Shown here one piece after another: positions 48,032 through 60,611 of a stretch of DNA of 64,000 nt (position 1 is its first letter; every line of letters starts with the position of its first letter). The stretch lies in NCBI GenBank assembly GCA_011634665.1, contig WAEK01000026.1, positions 1-64,000 on the forward strand. The letters run 5' to 3'. This DNA is from Mortierella sp. BCC40632 (taxonomy: Eukaryota > Mortierellomycota > Mortierellomycetes > Mortierellales > Mortierellaceae). The position numbers and the translations under genes were made by a program. Under the pieces are notes generated by a model. The model had not been told where the DNA came from, made no database searches, and was given only the letters and a program-made list of their open reading frames with translations.

Positions 48032-48068
<37 letters not shown>
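48032..48068. repeat. Poly(A) tract of about 37
   Basis: Consecutive A residues directly after a CAACAA run. It could be a retrotransposon tail, but no target duplication or coding sequence was seen next to it. Confidence 0.9.
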
Positions 48069-48070
<2 letters not shown>

Positions 48071-50225
48071 AGCAGCCTCTTGGTTCCTTTCGAAGGCGTC
48101 ATTTGGTCGATTCTTCTCTCGGTGATTCGTAGTCCGCTTTTTGGTTGATGCTCAGCTCTAGATCCTGTTTTAGGATAAGGCCGTTGGCTGCAGGACACTG
48201 CTCTGTCCTAGTTTGGCGATTTAAGGAGAGTAGCGGCCATAGAGAATATCCAGTGTGTCTAAATGAACCAATGGTAGCGACCACTGCTTGTACAGGCACT
48301 AAAAAAAACCACGCATCTGGGATCTGGCCTTCGCTGCCGGCGTCTGATGGTCGTTTCACAAATCTTTCATGTGGTACATCTTCGTTGGCAAGTGGACATG
48401 TGGCCTGAGGGAGAGAAAAAGTAAGAGAAAGAGAGGGTCACCAGTCATGTGCAGGGGTCCAATCCAGGTCTAGCCAACACCACGGCAGTAATGGTGTAGC
48501 GTTGCAAAGAGAACAGACGACTGGTAGAGCCAGATTAAAGGCCAATAAGATATCTCTGACTGCATGCAGCAAATGAGGTCAAGGGACAGTCCATTTGTAT
48601 GTTAGTCAACTCTAGGGTCAAGCTAGATAAAGTTACAACGCGGAGGGTTAAGATAGAAGGGAGTTGGAATGAGATGGGGCGATGGAGTTATGGTAATGCA
48701 ATCTAGAGTTTATCTCAGAACCAATCCGTATGCTATTTCGACTAGAGGGTGAACAATTAATACAGGCAATGGTCTGGACGTTGCTCGAAAGTGACCGTTT
48801 CTCAGTGGAAACCAGATTCGTGAAACAGTCGATAAAGGCGTCCTCATGAATGAGGATTGACACGTTTTTGGCGAGCCTGTGGCCTCTTTACAAGATGTCA
48901 GCGGAACATTGATCCCCAAGAGAGTCAGATCCTGATAGGGGTCAGCGCGAGGTTATCAGTCGGTTAGGAAAATAAAAATAGCAAGATGCAGGGACATTAC
49001 AGTCGAAGAGCGGCCCATCTCGAGGGTTTAGTTGAGTGGATACTCCTTCACGATGCCCAGGCACAAGAAAACTGACCCATGTCTGGCCTGGCTCAAGCAT
49101 ACACCCTAGTAAGCGAGTATGCGGATCAAATCATACGTTCAGTTAGGGGCGCTTGTTGAGCAGGATTAACGCAAGCTAGAGAAAGCACTAGTCTTGGCAC
49201 GCCGAGCGAGCACAGCTTCAAGATGTGTCTTGAGTTTTGGAGCAGAAGGCTTGTATGACATGGCAAGGGCAGGGACCCATACCCTACTAATGTATGTCGC
49301 CTGCGGTAAGACGATGGTGAGGAAATAATGACAATCCTAGGCAAGCGACTGGATATAACGTATCAGCCATCCATGATTCATACTTCATTGACACGCCTAT
49401 GCTTTCCCCAGCAAGCAAAAGAAATTCTTCAAGGCTGCCTTTCAGCGCAGTGCATACTACGAAGATATACTTTACTCACCCCTATATCTTCACTGATCAC
49501 ATTGGTACTCCATCTCGCACTTTGGTAACTATGCCTAGTCTCTGAATAGAAATGGATGCGTATGAAGACTTGAATCTTGACAGTACTACCAAGCCCAGAT
49601 ATCAGAGTGAGAGATCAAGAAGTTAGTAGAGCATGGTGGTATCGGGGCGCTCTAGTAGAGGGAGTCAACCCCGTATTGGTGAACGAACTGAGCGTCCAGT
49701 AAAAGGCTCTTTACGAATGACTTTTGAGTGATTGGCAACTCTACTACTTGTTTGACTGTGAGAATGCAGCAAGTATTCCCACGACATATCCGCCGCACTT
49801 CTCGGCTGAGACGTTTGGTGCTTCCAAACCTCTTGACAAACTAAGCCCAATTACGATTCCCTTGGGCCTATCAACGCTGACAGAGAACAGACTCCTGGGG
49901 ATCTATCCCTTCACCCTCCTCCCCCAGCTACATAAGCAGCCTGTCTTGCTGTCTAATGCTAGGCAAGTTGGCAATGACTCTACACGTCCTCGGTAACAAA
50001 TGAATGGACGATTGCAAATCAGTGGCCCGGTCATGACACTGAGTCTTAGTCAGTCTCTCTTTTCTCTCTCTCTCATCACTCTGGTCTCACGTGTATGGCA
50101 TGGCTGGGGGGAAGAGGAGGAAAGAGGAAGTAAAAGCCACCCTTCGATCTTCTTCCTTCCCCCTTGCAACGGTGCCTCGGTGTCAGGTACCCCCATTCCA
50201 TGCGTGTCGAGTCAACGATCACCAC

Positions 50226-50339
50226 CGTAAATAAAAGACAGCCGCTGGAATAAGAGCCGAGCTTCTTTTTTCTCCACCTTCTCATACTCTGTCTCCTCAC
50301 CCCTCCCTTCCCAAACTCTTCCCCTGTCTATTTTCCAAC
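50226..50339 (+). promoter_or_regulatory. Transketolase core promoter and CT-rich leader
   Basis: TAAATAAAAG at about 50226-50235 resembles a TATA box. It is followed by about 75 bases of pyrimidine-rich leader up to the ATG, the pattern usual for strongly expressed fungal housekeeping genes. Confidence 0.5.
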
Positions 50340-50792
50340 ATGACTGTCGTCAACGAGGATACCTTGGCCATCAACACCATTCGCGTTCTTGCCGCGGACA
50401 CTGTCTTCAAGAGCAACTCGGGCCACCCTGGTAATGAATGGACCACGGATCAGTCAGACTAATGCACCACCCCCTCCTCTCACTCTTTTTTTTTTCTTTC
50501 TCTCTTTCATGAACAAGACATAATCTCATGTGCTCGAATGAACGCGATTAATCCGGGTTACTTACCAACACTCGCACGTGTTTTTTTTTTTTTTTTTTTT
50601 CCACAGGTGCTCCTATGGGCTGCGCTCCTATGGCTCACTTGCTGTTCTCGCGCTTCATGAAGTACAACCCCAAGAACCCCCGCTGGGTAAGGAGATGACG
50701 CTAGAAAGCGGAGAGAGAGAGAGAAAGAAACTTGGCTGTCCCCAGCATTTCGAACCCGTTAGAAGAGTTTACTAAACGCCCCAGACTCCGCC

Positions 50793-50823
<31 letters not shown>

Positions 50824-51142
50824 CTCCCTCCGTCTCAATTGTCATCTCTGGAGTATAGGCCAACCGTGATCGCTTCGTGTTGTCTAACGGACACGCCTGT
50901 GCGCTCCAGTACATCTTGCTCCACTTGATGGGCTACAATCTCTCCATGGATGACTTGAAGAACTTCCGTCAGCTTCACAGCAAGTATGTACCTGAACCAA
51001 ACTCTTGGGAGAATGACATTCCTCTTTTTAGCCTATTTTTCTCTGTCAATTGCCTGTGTCAGTGCTTGTGGAGCACAGACATGTTTCTGTGTGCAACATC
51101 CATTGTCAGAAGGAAGGACCCAAAGCGTTCTGAGGCAGAGTG

Positions 51143-51191
<49 letters not shown>

Positions 51192-51304
51192 GAGAGAGAG
51201 AGAGAGAGAGAGAAAGGATATCGATCTTGGAAGAGTGGGTTACCCACCAATTCCTGTCTATGCGATCATTCTTGATCTTTTTTGGGACTTGAGCACAGAG
51301 AAAG

Positions 51305-51338
<34 letters not shown>

Positions 51339-53802
51339 GCAGAGGAGCCTTTGCCGCTCTTATCAGTTTAATTTCCAACCCCGGCCGTCACACCCAACGT
51401 ACCGTGCCGCGAGGCATCTACCAGCCATCGCCCTTTATCTCCATGGGGAGAGAAAGTGAGATCCGGAAGACTAATCGCTTCTCCACGTTCCCCAATCCCT
51501 CTTCTCCACAGGACCCCCGGCCATCCCGAGTCCCACATGACCGAGGGCATCGAGGTTACCACCGTAAGTTGTCATCTCAACTCCAGCTGTTCATCAGTGT
51601 CCGACCAGGCCGCCTTCTTCCCCTCTCTCCTCCATCTGATCCTGCGCATTTTTTGTTTGAGATTCCCAACAATTGCACTCCTCAACTGAACAATGGAAAT
51701 ACTCACACGGTGTCAATGGATGTGATATGTATGTATGCAAATAGGGCCCTCTTGGTCAAGGTTTCGCTAACGCCGTCGGTCTCGCCATTGCCGAGGCCCA
51801 CATGGCTGCCACCTTCAACAAGCCTGGCTACGAGCTCTTCAACAACTACACCTTCATGATCACCGGTGATGGCTGCTTGCAGGAGGGTGTTTCCTGCGAG
51901 GCTGCCTCTCTTGCTGGGTAAGCGCTAGTGACTGCTTGTACCTCTGTCCAACAACTTTGTCAGAGCTGTAAAACCGATCCGTCGCAATTGCAACGGTTCT
52001 CGTAGTCGTTTCTTTTGGTGCGTATGATGCTTATCGACTGTACCATTCTCCTTACCATAGTCACTTGCAGTTGGGCAAGTTGATTGCCCTCTACGACGAC
52101 AACCACATCTCGATCGACGGTGACACCGAGGTCTCTTTCACCGAGGATGTTGCAAAGCGCTTCGAGTCCTATGGCTGGCACGTGTTGATCGTCAAGGACG
52201 GCGACAACGATATTGAAGGAATTGCCAACGCCATTGAGGAGGCCAAGAAGGTCACTGACAAGCCCACCTTGATCAAGATCTTCACCACCATTGGCTTTGG
52301 CTCCAAGCTCCAGGGTACCGAGAAGGTCCATGGATCTCCTCTCAAGGCTGATGATATCGTTCAGCTCAAGCAGGCCCTTGGCTTCAACCACGAGGAGCAC
52401 TTTGCTGTTCCCCAGACTGTCTACGACAACTACAACGCCAAGGGCGCTAAGGGTATCCAGCAGAACGAGGAGTGGAACGCTCTTGTTGAGAAGTACGCTA
52501 CCGAGTACCCCGAGCTCGCTGCGCAGCTTCAGCGCCGTCTCAGCAACGAGTTGCCCCAGGACTGGGCTAAGGCTCTCCCTCGCTTCACCCCCGCTGACAA
52601 GGCCGTCGCCACCCGCAAGCTCTCGGAGGCCGTCTTGAACGCTGTTGCTGACGTTTTGCCCGAGTTGATGGTCGGCTCTGCTGACTTGACTGGCTCGAAC
52701 TTGACCCGCTGGAAGACTGCTGTTGATTTCCAGCCCGAGAACTCTGGAATCGGTAGCTATGCTGGTCGCTACCTCCGTTATGGTGTCCGTGAGCACGGAA
52801 TGGCTGCTATCATGAACGGCTTGGACGCCTATGGTGGTATCATCCCCGGCGGTGCCACCTTCCTCAACTTTATCAGCTATGCCTCCGGTAAGTATTCATT
52901 ATGCCACTATGATATCAACGACTGGATTAGTATCAATCGCTGTGGAGAGAGGAGTCTTTTGCTGACCTATCAACCGTTGCGTTGTGTCTACCTTTCCTTT
53001 ACTAGGTGCCGTCCGTCTCTCGGCCTTGTCTGGACATCGCGTTCTCTACATCATGACTCATGACTCCATTGGTACATTTTTCTTTGTTATTCTTCAGCCT
53101 AGTACTGTAATGACCATTTTGGAGTCACCCCCGGTTTTTCTAACTCCATTTCATTATTTTTGATATACAGGTCTCGGCGAGGATGGTCCTACTCACCAGC
53201 CTATTGAGACGATGGCCATGATCCGCGCCACCCCCAACCTCGTTGACTTGCGCCCTGCTGACGGTAACGAGACCTCTGGAGCCTACCTCTATGCCATCTC
53301 TGCCAAGCACCGCCCCTCGGTCCTTGCTCTTACTCGCCAGGACCTTCCCCAGTTGGAGGGCTCTTCCATCGAGAAGACCTTGTTCGGAGGCTACGTTTTG
53401 CAGGAGGTCGAGGGTGCCGATGTCACCCTTGTCGGTACTGGCTCTGAGGTCTCGCTCTGCGTTGATGCTGCCAAGTTGTTGAAGGAGCAGGGCATCAAGG
53501 CTCGCATTGTCTCCATGCCCTCGGTCACTCTCTTTGACGAGCAGTCCGCTGACTACCGTGCCTCGGTCTTGATTGACGGTGTCCCAGCTGTCAGCGTTGA
53601 GGCCATGACCACCATGGGCTGGAGCCGTTATGCTCACGAGAGCTTGGGTATTGACACCTTCGGTGCCTCGGGCCCCTTCAAGGAGGTCTACAGACACTTT
53701 GGTCTCGTTCCTGACCTGGTTGCTGGCAAGGTCCAGAAGATTGTCGAGTTCTATAAGCAGCAGGGCTCTGTTCCCTCGCTTGTCCGCAAGATCTTCAACT
53801 AA
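50340..53802 (+). CDS. TKL1: Transketolase
   Basis: Eight exons: 50340-50430, 50607-50686, 50859-50983, 51512-51563, 51745-51917, 52061-52887, 53006-53071 and 53171-53802, all phase-consistent, giving 681 aa, the usual length. The enzyme transfers two-carbon ketol units in the pentose phosphate pathway using thiamine diphosphate and a divalent metal. Visible motifs: [12 protein letters not shown]; the cofactor motif [20 protein letters not shown] with the metal-ligand Asn in [28 protein letters not shown]; the pyrimidine-domain Glu in [33 protein letters not shown]; and the C-terminal [12 protein letters not shown]. Codon use is strongly biased to C-ending and GAG/AAG codons, unlike neighbours, which suggests high expression and also produces long antisense open frames. 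Introns cluster in the 5' third; intron 3 (50984-51511) is 528 nt. Confidence 0.97.
50797..50823 (+). repeat. Poly(T) tract in transketolase intron 2
   Basis: About 27 T, 35 bases before the acceptor at 50858. Confidence 0.9.
51146..51213 (+). repeat. Poly(T) of about 45 followed by (GA)n in transketolase intron 3
   Basis: The longest homopolymer in the window, directly followed by a GA run of about ten units; a second GA run lies at 51309-51334. Confidence 0.9.
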
Positions 53803-53829
53803 AAATGTTGTAGGCAAACACCTTTCTCC

Positions 53830-53863
<34 letters not shown>

Positions 53864-54801
53864 CACTCGTCATTTCAACTATTGTAAATTTCAACTTCCA
53901 TCATTTCCCCAGCATCCTTCTATTCCACTGACGCGACTGGATCGTTTCTTCTATAAGAGTCGATCTAGTTTACAATAAAGGACTATTGTGCTAGTGTTCC
54001 TGGAGCCTCTGTGAACTGTTTGGGATCGACTAGAGGGGTTTCGTCCATTATTCCTTGTATTGCTCAATTCGATGTTCTCTCTCTCCCTCTCTCTCCCTTC
54101 TCCAGCCGTCTTAGTGTTGCACCGAGTTTGATACAATTTCAATGATTTATGGAGTATACTTTGATTCTCTAAAAGATCGTCATCCATAGAGTAAAGTGCA
54201 TAGTTGATTGTCCTAGGCTCTTACCCTATGAGACTCGGCTCTCTTGGTAACAGTTTAGTCTCCGAGTCATGTGGGCCTTTTGGACTTTTGCTGTTTCTGA
54301 AAGTCTTGTTTGATGTAGCGCAAGTCTTACTCCAAAGTCGAATATCTGTGCGTTTCTCTCTCTTTCTTTCTCTCTCTCTCTCTTCCTCAACCCCCACATG
54401 GAAAACATTTGGCCCTAAAGGTGACTATGATCGACAGCAACAGAATGAGTAGAGTAGAATATGGGTGGTGTACGAGTGAAGACTAGTAAAGGAAAAAAGG
54501 AGGCGGTGAGGGACAAGACGAACAAAAATCTTAGGCATTACAGGAGAAAGTGTGTTGTTGAAAAGCCCTACTTATGTCTCTCATTCTTTTTTTTTTTTTC
54601 TTTTAGGACATCCCACTTACTCTGACCTCACGCTCTTTTCCAATTGTAAGGTGTATATTTGCTTCAAGTCTTATGACTATTTTGAAGGCCAGAATAAACC
54701 ACCTTTGGAATGCTACGTTTCCTCCTGATTTATGGGTTAAATAATAGTTTGAGACAACTATCGTGTGTGTGAAAGAAATACATTTGGCCCAACCTTGCTT
54801 C

Positions 54802-54843
<42 letters not shown>

Positions 54844-55181
54844 ATCTTTGAGTAGAAGAGACTTTATTCTTGGTATTTGGCAAGCTCAAGCTGCTGTTGG
54901 CCAGGAATGGTGACGCCATGAGGATCTGACATGATCTGATCTTCTCTAGCGTGTTGATGAGATGGGTTACAACCATTGATAAAATATCGTCTACTCCTGA
55001 GAGGTTTGATTTTTGCTTGGTAGAGGTAGCCTTGACCTCAGATTCGCGGGTGCGGTCGTAGAGTGTGTAGATTAGTGGTGGGTTGTAGACTTGGAGTTGC
55101 TTCTCGAAGTTGCGTTTCTGTAGAGAGAATGTTGAAACAATCGATGAGACATACCTACAAAGTGTAGCTGTTGAATAAAAT
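53803..55181. other. Intergenic interval after transketolase
   Basis: About 1.4 kb with no supportable gene. AATAAA at about 53975 is a likely transketolase poly(A) signal. A (CT)n run (53836-53859) and a poly(A) run of 36 (54806-54841) are present. Confidence 0.5.
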
Positions 55182-55540
55182 CTTGGGCCCTTGTCCTCGT
55201 CCCTGAGATGTCCATGTTAGGCACGAGTGCTTTTACGCGGAAAGAAGGGAGGGGAGAAGAGAAAATAGGAAGGCGAGGGGGTTTAGAGGGGATGGGAGAG
55301 AGGAGAGAAAAGATCATAAGAAGAAATAAGAAAGAAAAGAAAGAAAGTGGGCAAAAGTGTATTTCTGTCTGTGTTTCTTCAGTCGGTGAGGATTCGTTGG
55401 CCAAAAGTTGGCCGATTGCATGTTGCTCCGTGGCTACGATGGCCACTTTGGTGGTTCATACGAACACAGGCCATTTGGAGAACAGCATGGCACACAACTT
55501 GCCTGATATCCTAGGTTTGCATCATTAGAAACGCCAAAGA

Positions 55541-55579
<39 letters not shown>

Positions 55580-56554
55580 AGAGAAAAAGGAAATACAGAA
55601 AAAATAAAGTCCATGATGTTCATTCCTGAGCTTGCTCGCGAGTCTTCATTCTAGGGGAATCAAATAAGAGTATGGAAAAGAGAAAAAGAAGGGTGAAAAG
55701 TGAAAAAGTAAAGTGAAGAAACAAATGACCCAATAGTCCACTCTTGATCTCACTCACTCACTCACTTGCTCACCCAACTCTGACCCACCTATCCGACTTA
55801 CCTTGTCATTCGTCACCATTCACTCACCCACTCACCCACAGCCACAACCACAGCCGCCACAAAGTCCACGACTACAAATGCCAACCCACCTCACCTCAGT
55901 CCAACCCATGGGAAGAATTACTTAAAAGGAGTGGTAACCCTCTCCACAACTTGTTTTTCACCGCCAGAGTGCCTAACGGCCACTGGTGTGGCTCGTTCGA
56001 CACAACTGTGGCTACTAATCCGCTGCGAGAGGAAAAGAAAAGGCAAAAGGACCAAAGATCCTCTATCAGCTCCGATCACTCAAAAGGCACGGCCGCCCAC
56101 CTTTTAACTGCCCGCCGAAGCAGGCGCGTAGCGCGGCTACTGATAACTCACCTCGCCGACGGGAGGGGCTGTTTGGGATAGGGAGCTACTAAAATCACTC
56201 CCCCAGCGGGCACATTTGAGGCCATCTGTCTAGAAGACCCCTAGGACTCTTACCCCATGAGTACAACAAACAGAAACAAATTGGATCCCTCCACTATAAT
56301 ATGGCAGAGACCCGTAGAGAAGGAGTGTGTTGAGGAGTGTGTTGAATAGTGTGTCGAATAGTGTGTTGGAGTGTATTAAAAGTGAAGAAGAAAAAACGAG
56401 AAAGAAAAGAAAAAGACACAAAGGAAGTGGAGCAAAGAGGAGTGAAGAAGTGAAGCGTGGAGGAGGAGAGAAGGAAAGCAAAAGACACCGAGTGTACCGT
56501 AACCGCCGCAACCAACACCACCAACCCCCCCACCACAACCGCCAACGCCATCAC

Positions 56555-56645
56555 CACAACCATCACCACAACCATCACCACAACCATCACCACAACCATC
56601 ACCACAACCATCACCACCACAACCATCACCACAACCATCACCACA
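56555..56645 (+). repeat. 12-bp tandem repeat (CAACCATCACCA), left arm
   Basis: About seven units, with one unit carrying an extra CAC. The reverse complement (GGTTGTGGTGAT) is at about 59574-59655 in the right arm with a different unit count and a GGGGGT variant. Confidence 0.9.
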
Positions 56646-56754
56646 GCCGCCACAACCGCCACAACCATCAAAACCACCACCGCCACCATCACCAAAACCG
56701 CCAAGCCGAGAAGTTGGAAAAAAAAAAAAGGAAAAGTGAGGAAGAAGTGAAAAA

Positions 56755-56970
56755 GAGAGAAAGAGAGAAAGAGAGAAAAGAGAAAGAGAGAAAAGAGAAC
56801 GAGAGAACGAGAGAACGAGAGAACGAGAGAGAAAAGAGAAAAAGAGAAAGAGAGAAAGAAAGAAAGAGAGAAAGAGAGAACGAGAGAACGAGAGAACGAG
56901 AGAACGAGAGAAAAAGAGAAAAGAGAAAGAGAGAAAGAGAGAAAAGAGAAAGAAAGAGAAAAAGAGAATG
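56755..56970 (+). repeat. GAGAGAAA / GAGAACGA short-unit repeats, left arm
   Basis: Purine-rich array of 6-8-bp units with scattered C; reverse-complement counterpart at about 59250-59455. It produces spurious Arg/Glu-Lys or Ser/Leu open frames in several frames. Confidence 0.9.
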
Positions 56971-58038
56971 TGTTTGTTGGTCAGAGAACTGTCTGAGCAC
57001 TCAAGACAAAGAGTCTGTTGTCGAAGGGTGTCAAGTGGAGGACCAAGGTTGGAGGGGAGAGTGTAGTGAGAAAACCCAGAGAGTCCAAAGAAAGGGAGAA
57101 GGAGGATAAGGGAGAAGGAGGAAAAGGGAAAAAGGATGAAAAAGAAGAGAACTGAAGTGGTTGTTGCACCCTTACCTCCTCTGTTATGAAAGACCCTGGC
57201 TCTACCTCTCCTGGGCAAGGCAAAAAAAAAAAAAAAAAAAAATAAGAGACCCAGGGCGGGAACACCACTGGGAGGAAAGAGGAGAGAATGGGAAGAGGAG
57301 AAGAGGGAGAAGAGGAGAAGAGGAGGAGAGGAGGAGTCTCTGAGAGTAAGAGTGGAGGTGGAGAGAGGTAGAGTGGAGGGTGAGGGAGGAAAGAGAAGCA
57401 GAGAGAAGGAAAGCGACACCTTAAAGAAAAAATGTTGATGTGCCTTCAGTGCCTCCAAACTGGTCCCACCACACCTCAGTCCCCACCCTCACCCTCTGCT
57501 CTCTCTACCCTCTCTGCCCTCTACCCCACTCTGTCGCTCTGGCCTCTCTCCACTGGCCTCCCCAGCCTTTCTGACCACTCTAACATGCCCTCTCTGGCTT
57601 CTAGTCTCTATTCTTTTGGTCTTCCCTAAATCTCTTACACCTCTTCGGTCTCCCTACACCCTTTCGGTTCCCCCTCTCTGACCTCTCTGACCTTTACTCT
57701 CGTCTCCCACTACCTTAATCCCTACTCCTTGACTGGTATCAGGGTCGCACCTCTCTATTGTTGTAGTGTCGTGGTGGAGCTTCATGTGCACACAATCACA
57801 TTCAAAAACTTGCTCGAGATCTACATCGCTCACATCTGCATCGCTCGAGATCTGCATCGCTCGTGGCTGTGCCTGCACAGCTCAGACAGCTGAAGAGAAG
57901 CAGATGTATCACCCTCTGTGAGGAGGAACCCCTTTTTCGAACAAACATATCGTTGGCTGGTGGAGCGCTCTCAGAAGACTCTTTTTTTTTCCCGCAGCTG
58001 GGACAGAGAGTTCAAAGCAATACCCGACAAGAGACAAG

Positions 58039-58079
58039 ACACAGAGCGGCGACTGCACAGCGCAGTCGCCGCTCTGTGT
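58039..58079. repeat. Perfect 18-bp hairpin at the centre of the element
   Basis: ACACAGAGCGGCGACTGC at 58039-58056 pairs with its exact reverse complement at 58062-58079 across a 5-base loop (ACAGC). It sits within about 25 bp of the geometric centre of the big inverted repeat. Confidence 0.95.
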
Positions 58080-58339
58080 GATTCGTCCTTGTGTGTCCCG
58101 CTCCCCATTGTTGACGTTCTTCTCCCTCGCCAGCCAGTTGGAAGAGAGCACGGGACGGGACACAGCCGCAAAAGAAAATTTTCAGTGGAGGGGTGATTCT
58201 GCATTTGGCTGTGCTGACCGGCGCGTGATTGCGCTACATGTGCACACGAACAGGCGCACATCCGCAAGCTCGAAGATGCACAAACACACACCATATTGTG
58301 GGCTGCCACACTGGTAGAGAGGGAACACCTCTGTTGCTC

Positions 58340-59457
58340 GTCAAGGAATAGGGATTAGGGTAGTGGGAGACGAGAGTAAAGGTCAGAGAGATCAGAGAGG
58401 CCAAAGGGGGTAGGAAGACCGAAGAGGTGTAAGAGATTAGGAAGACCAGCGAGAATAGTGAAGCCAGAGAGGCATGTTAGAGTGGTCAGAAAGGCTGGGG
58501 AGGCTAGAGAGGCCAGAGCGACAGAGTGGGTAGAGTGGCAGAGAGGGTAGAGAGAGCAGAGGGTGAGGGTGGGACTGAGGTGTGGTGTGGACCAGTGGAG
58601 GCACTGGAGGCATGAAGGAGAGATCGAGTGCAAGACTGGGCCGCGGCAGAGACGCGTGAGGTGCGCGTCCCGTCCCAAAAAGACGCGCTTGATTTTGGCG
58701 CAAAAAGGCTCCAGGCCCAGCAGAGCGGCAGAGCGTAGGCCAGCACGAGCCAGAGCAGACCAGTTTGGTGCAGCCACCCAGAAGAACATCAGCATTTTTC
58801 TTTAAGTGTCGCTTTCCTTCTCTCTGCTTCTCTTTCCTCCTCACCCCTCCACTCTACCTCTCTCCACCTCCACTCTTACTCCTCCTCTCCTCCTCTTCTC
58901 CTCTTCTCCTCTTCTCCTCTTCCCATTCTCTCCTCTTTCCTCCCAGTGGTGTTCAGCCCTGGGTCTCTTATTTTCTTTATTTTTTTTTTTGCCCTTGCCG
59001 GAGAGGTAAGTCAGGTCTTTCATAACAGACAAGAGGTAAGTGCAACAACCACTTCAGTTCTCTTCTTTTCATCCTTTTCCCTTATCCTCCTTCTCCCTTA
59101 TCCTCCTTCTCCCTTTCTTTGGACTCTCTGGGTTTTTCTCACTACACTCTCCCTCCAACCTTGGTCCTCCACTTGACACCCTTCGACAACAGACTCTTTG
59201 TCTTGAAGTGCTCGCAACTGCACTGGACAGTTCTCTGACCAACAAACACATTCTCTTTATTTCTTTCTCTCTTTCTCTCTTTCTCTCTTTCTCTCTTTCT
59301 CTCGTTCTCTCGTTCTCTCGTTCTCTCGTTCTCTCTTTCTCTCTTTCTCTCTTTCTCTCTTTCTCTCTTTCTCTCGTTCTCTCGTTCTCTCGTTTCTCGT
59401 TCTCGTTCTCTCTTTCTCTCTTTCTCTCTTTCTCTCTTTTCTCTCTTTTCACTTCTT

Positions 59458-59490
<33 letters not shown>

Positions 59491-60611
59491 CCAACTTCTC
59501 GGCTATGGCGGTTTTGGTGATGGTGGCGGTGGTGGTTTTGATGGTTGTGGCGGTTGTGGCGGCTGTGGTGATGGTTGTGGTGATGGTTGTGGTGATGGTT
59601 GTGGGGGTGGTTGTGGTGATGGTTGTGGTGATGGTTGTGGTGATGGTTGTGGTGATGGCGTTGGCGGTTGTGGTGGGGGTGGTTGTGGTGTTGGTTGCGG
59701 CGGTTACGGTACACTCGGTGTCTTTTGCTTTCCTTCTCTCCTCCTCCACGCTTCACTTCTTCACTCCTCTTTGCTCCACTTCCTTTGTGTCTTTTTCTTT
59801 TCTTTCTCGTTTTTTCTTCTTCACTTTTAATACACTCCAACACACTATTCGACACACTATTCAACACACTCCTCCTCAACACACTCCTTCTCTACGGGTC
59901 TCTGCCATATTATAGTGGAGGGATCCAATTTGTTTCTGTTTGTTGTACTCATGGGGTAAGAGTCCTAGGGGTCTTCTAGACAGATGGCCTCAAAATGTGC
60001 CCGCTGGGGAGTGATTTTAGTAGCTCCCTATCCCAAACAGCCCCTCCCGTCGGCGAGGTGAGTTATCAGTAGCCGCGCTACGCGCCTGCTTCGGCGGGCA
60101 GTTAAAAGGTGGGCGGCCGTGCCTTTTGAGTGATCGGAGCTGATAGAGGATCTTTGGTCCTTTTGCCTTTTTTTTCCTCTCGCAGCGGATTAGTAGCCAC
60201 AGTTGTGTCGAACGAGCCACACCAGTGGCCGTTAGGCACTCTGGCGTGAAAAAAAACAAGTTGTGGAGAGGGTTACCACTCCTTTTAAGTAATTCTTCCC
60301 ATGGGTTGGACTGAGGTGAGGTGGGTTGGCATTTGTAGTCGTGGACTTTGTGGCGGCTGTGGTTGTGGCTGTGGGTGAGTGGGTGAGTGAATGAATGGTG
60401 ACGAATGACAAGGTAAGTCGGATAGGTGGGTCAGAGTTGGGGTGAGCAAGTGAGTGAGTGAGTGAGATCAAGAGTGGACTATTGGGTCATTTGTTTCTTC
60501 ACTTTACTTTTTCACTTTTACACCCTTCTTTTTTTCTTTTTCCATACTCTTATTTGATTCCCCTAGAATGAAGACTCGCGAGCAAGCTTTATTTTCAGGA
60601 ATGAACATCAT

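Larger units (their letters stand above)
45521..50339. other. Gene-poor interval of 4.8 kb
   Basis: Contains the SulP leader/promoter side (to about 46200, with TATTTAAA at about 46125-46132), microsatellites and poly(A/T) runs (47707-47735, 48032-48068), and the transketolase promoter. Overlapping open frames on both strands between 46480 and 47260 have no domain and are not supported. From 48400 to 49950 I see no ORF, RNA gene or repeat that I can name. Confidence 0.55.
55182..57733 (+). repeat. Left arm of the inverted repeat
   Basis: About 2.55 kb. Starts with CTTGG at 55182 and ends near CCTTGAC at 57727-57733. Outer 60 bp are more diverged from the right arm than the remainder. Confidence 0.8.

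Noticed and set aside
48032..48068. Poly(A) run as a retrotransposon tail
   Set aside because: No target-site duplication, no reverse transcriptase or SINE-like sequence upstream; similar runs are common throughout the window.
51960..53817. Long open frames antisense to transketolase
   Set aside because: They mirror the strong codon bias of transketolase and have no independent signal.
56327..59915. Open frames of 226-360 aa within the inverted repeat
   Set aside because: They are translations of simple repeats (His-Asn, Arg-Glu, Val-Met, Ser-Phe) in several frames on both strands; no domain.
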